Origin: Phytophthora colocasiae
Taxonomy: Eukaryota > Oomycota > Peronosporomycetes > Peronosporales > Peronosporaceae
NCBI GenBank assembly: GCA_018806915.1
Contig: JAGKQI010000090.1
Coordinates: 248,001 to 312,000, forward strand
Length of the DNA: 64,000 nt
Reading direction: 5' to 3'
The notes beneath the pieces are model-generated. The model made no database searches, had not been told where the DNA came from, and saw only the letters and a program-made list of their open reading frames with translations. Made by a program: the position numbers and the translations under genes. How positions within the stretch are numbered: position 1 is the first letter of the stretch; the number at the start of each line of letters is the position of its first letter. Below are positions 63,148 through 64,000 of the stretch, piece by piece.

Positions 63148-63164
63148 GCTCATTCTCCATTCTC
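63148..63164 (+). promoter_or_regulatory. Initiator-like element of MIP copy 4
   Basis: GCTCATTCTCCATTCTC matches the oomycete Inr and lies 38 bp upstream of ATG 63202. Confidence 0.7.
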
Positions 63165-63201
63165 CTCCTTCGAGATCAAATAGCTAGTAATTCAACTTCC
63201 A

Positions 63202-64000
63202 ATGGCGACTTCAATCCAAGACCACGACGCTGCCGACAAGGTCGAAAGTGGCTACGGGGGGATGCCCGACACTCCCAAGGCTACAACGTTCGTGCCGACG
63301 GAGCGCACGGGTCTGGCCCGTTTCGCAGTCAAGAGCGTCCACATGCGCGAGTGCTTCGCCGAGTTCCTCGGTACCTTCGTCATGATCGTCTTCGGCATGG
63401 GCGTCAACAACCAAGTGACCAACTCGAAAGAAGCCAACGGCACGTGGCTCAGCATCAACATGTGCTGGGGTATCGGCGTGCTCATCGGCGTCTACTGCTC
63501 CGAGGGTATCAGCGGAGCCAACCTCAACACGGCCGTCACCCTGGCTCACTGCGTCTATGGTCGCTTGCCGTGGTGGAAGGCACCGGGTTACATGATCTCT
63601 CAACTGTTAGGCGCCTTCTGCGGTGCATTCGTCATCTACGTCATGCAGTACCAGAACCTGAACGTGGTGGACCCGAAGCGTGAAACCACACAGAGCAGTT
63701 GGTCCACGTACCCTAGCGACAACATCTCGAACTACACGGCGTTCTACACTGAGTTCATCGGCACGGCCATGCTCGTGTTGAGCATCTACGCCATCACGGA
63801 CAAGCGCAACCGTCCGGCCGGTCCCGTGGGCTCTGCGTTCGCCTTCTGCCTCATGATCATGGCTCTCGGTATGGCGTTCGGCATGAACACGGGTTACGCC
63901 GTGAACCCTGCTCGTGACTTTGGTCCTCGGTTGTTCACTTTCTGTGCTGGTTGGGGTTCAAAGGTGTTCACGACGCGCAACTACTACTTCTGGATCCCTA
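63202..64000 (+). CDS. Aquaglyceroporin (MIP family), copy 4, 3' end outside window
   Basis: ATG at 63202 (MATSIQDHDAADKVESGYGG); 266 codons are visible and the frame is open at the window edge within NYYFWIP. It is inverted relative to copies 1-3. The N-tail is shorter and different for about 15 residues. It then matches copy 2 (GMPDTPKATTFVPTERTGLA) and continues nearly identical at the DNA level, with a conservative change NTAVT for NTAIT next to the NLN box. The second box is NPARD. About 33 residues, including the last membrane helix, should lie beyond the window. Confidence 0.92.
   Translation, partial: MATSIQDHDAADKVESGYGGMPDTPKATTFVPTERTGLARFAVKSVHMRECFAEFLGTFVMIVFGMGVNNQVTNSKEANGTWLSINMCWGIGVLIGVYCSEGISGANLNTAVTLAHCVYGRLPWWKAPGYMISQLLGAFCGAFVIYVMQYQNLNVVDPKRETTQSSWSTYPSDNISNYTAFYTEFIGTAMLVLSIYAITDKRNRPAGPVGSAFAFCLMIMALGMAFGMNTGYAVNPARDFGPRLFTFCAGWGSKVFTTRNYYFWIP

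Noticed and set aside
1..64000. CRISPR arrays, operons, ribosome-binding sites, bacterial insertion sequences
   Set aside because: Introns, LTR elements and effector signatures show nuclear oomycete DNA; no spaced direct-repeat array was found.

Overview
The window is nuclear DNA of an oomycete, most probably a Phytophthora or a close Peronosporales relative. The evidence is an RXLR-dEER secreted effector gene with a decayed neighbour, short GT-AG introns of about 40-90 bp, matches to the oomycete initiator (TCAYTYYNCAWTT-like) just upstream of several genes, and expanded oomycete families. Those families are START-like/bZIP-like proteins of the type often labelled 'M96 mating-specific', GH5 mannanases, aquaglyceroporins and GrxB-type glutaredoxins. 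The species cannot be fixed from the sequence alone.

Layout. 1-26 kb is a cluster of eight genes or gene remnants of the bZIP-like/START-like family. It is invaded by an internally deleted Copia element (2479-6079), a chromodomain Gypsy element (6914-12665, inserted inside one family member) and a hAT element with a convergent accessory ORF (about 17.3-21.6 kb). 26-31.5 kb holds a 222-bp MITE-like element, an ankyrin-repeat gene and three members of a small family I do not recognise, sharing a core MKRVV.PPV.IP. 32-33.7 kb holds a PIF/Harbinger-type transposase. 34-38.5 kb holds two GH5 mannanase copies: one split by a 1.3-kb hAT derivative with a 9-bp target duplication, the other reduced to two ends. 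38.9-45.8 kb is a 6.9-kb Gypsy element that carries, antisense to gag-pol, a 467-codon gene for a chromodomain-like plus papain-fold-like cysteine peptidase protein. 46.7-50.1 kb holds the effector, its pseudogene and two GrxB-like genes. 50.4-64 kb is an aquaglyceroporin array of four copies, one cut by the window end, containing a tandem 2.14-kb duplication into which a third Gypsy element (54210-60188) has inserted.

Reading as a whole. Single-exon or few-exon families have expanded locally, and transposons are breaking them. All four LTR elements have LTRs that are identical by eye, or nearly so, and perfect 5-bp target duplications, so they are recent insertions. Yet every one carries stops, frameshifts or a large deletion in pol. 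Either defective copies are mobilised in trans or the assembly contains uncorrected indels.

The strongest candidate for an undescribed system is the antisense chromodomain-peptidase gene at 39280-40683. Other leads are the three-member MKRVV family, the hAT accessory coiled-coil protein, the in-frame TGA between gag and pol of the first Gypsy element, and the extreme over-representation of AACGGT in the Copia element. All reading was done by eye. Domain names rest on motif recognition and not on a database search.
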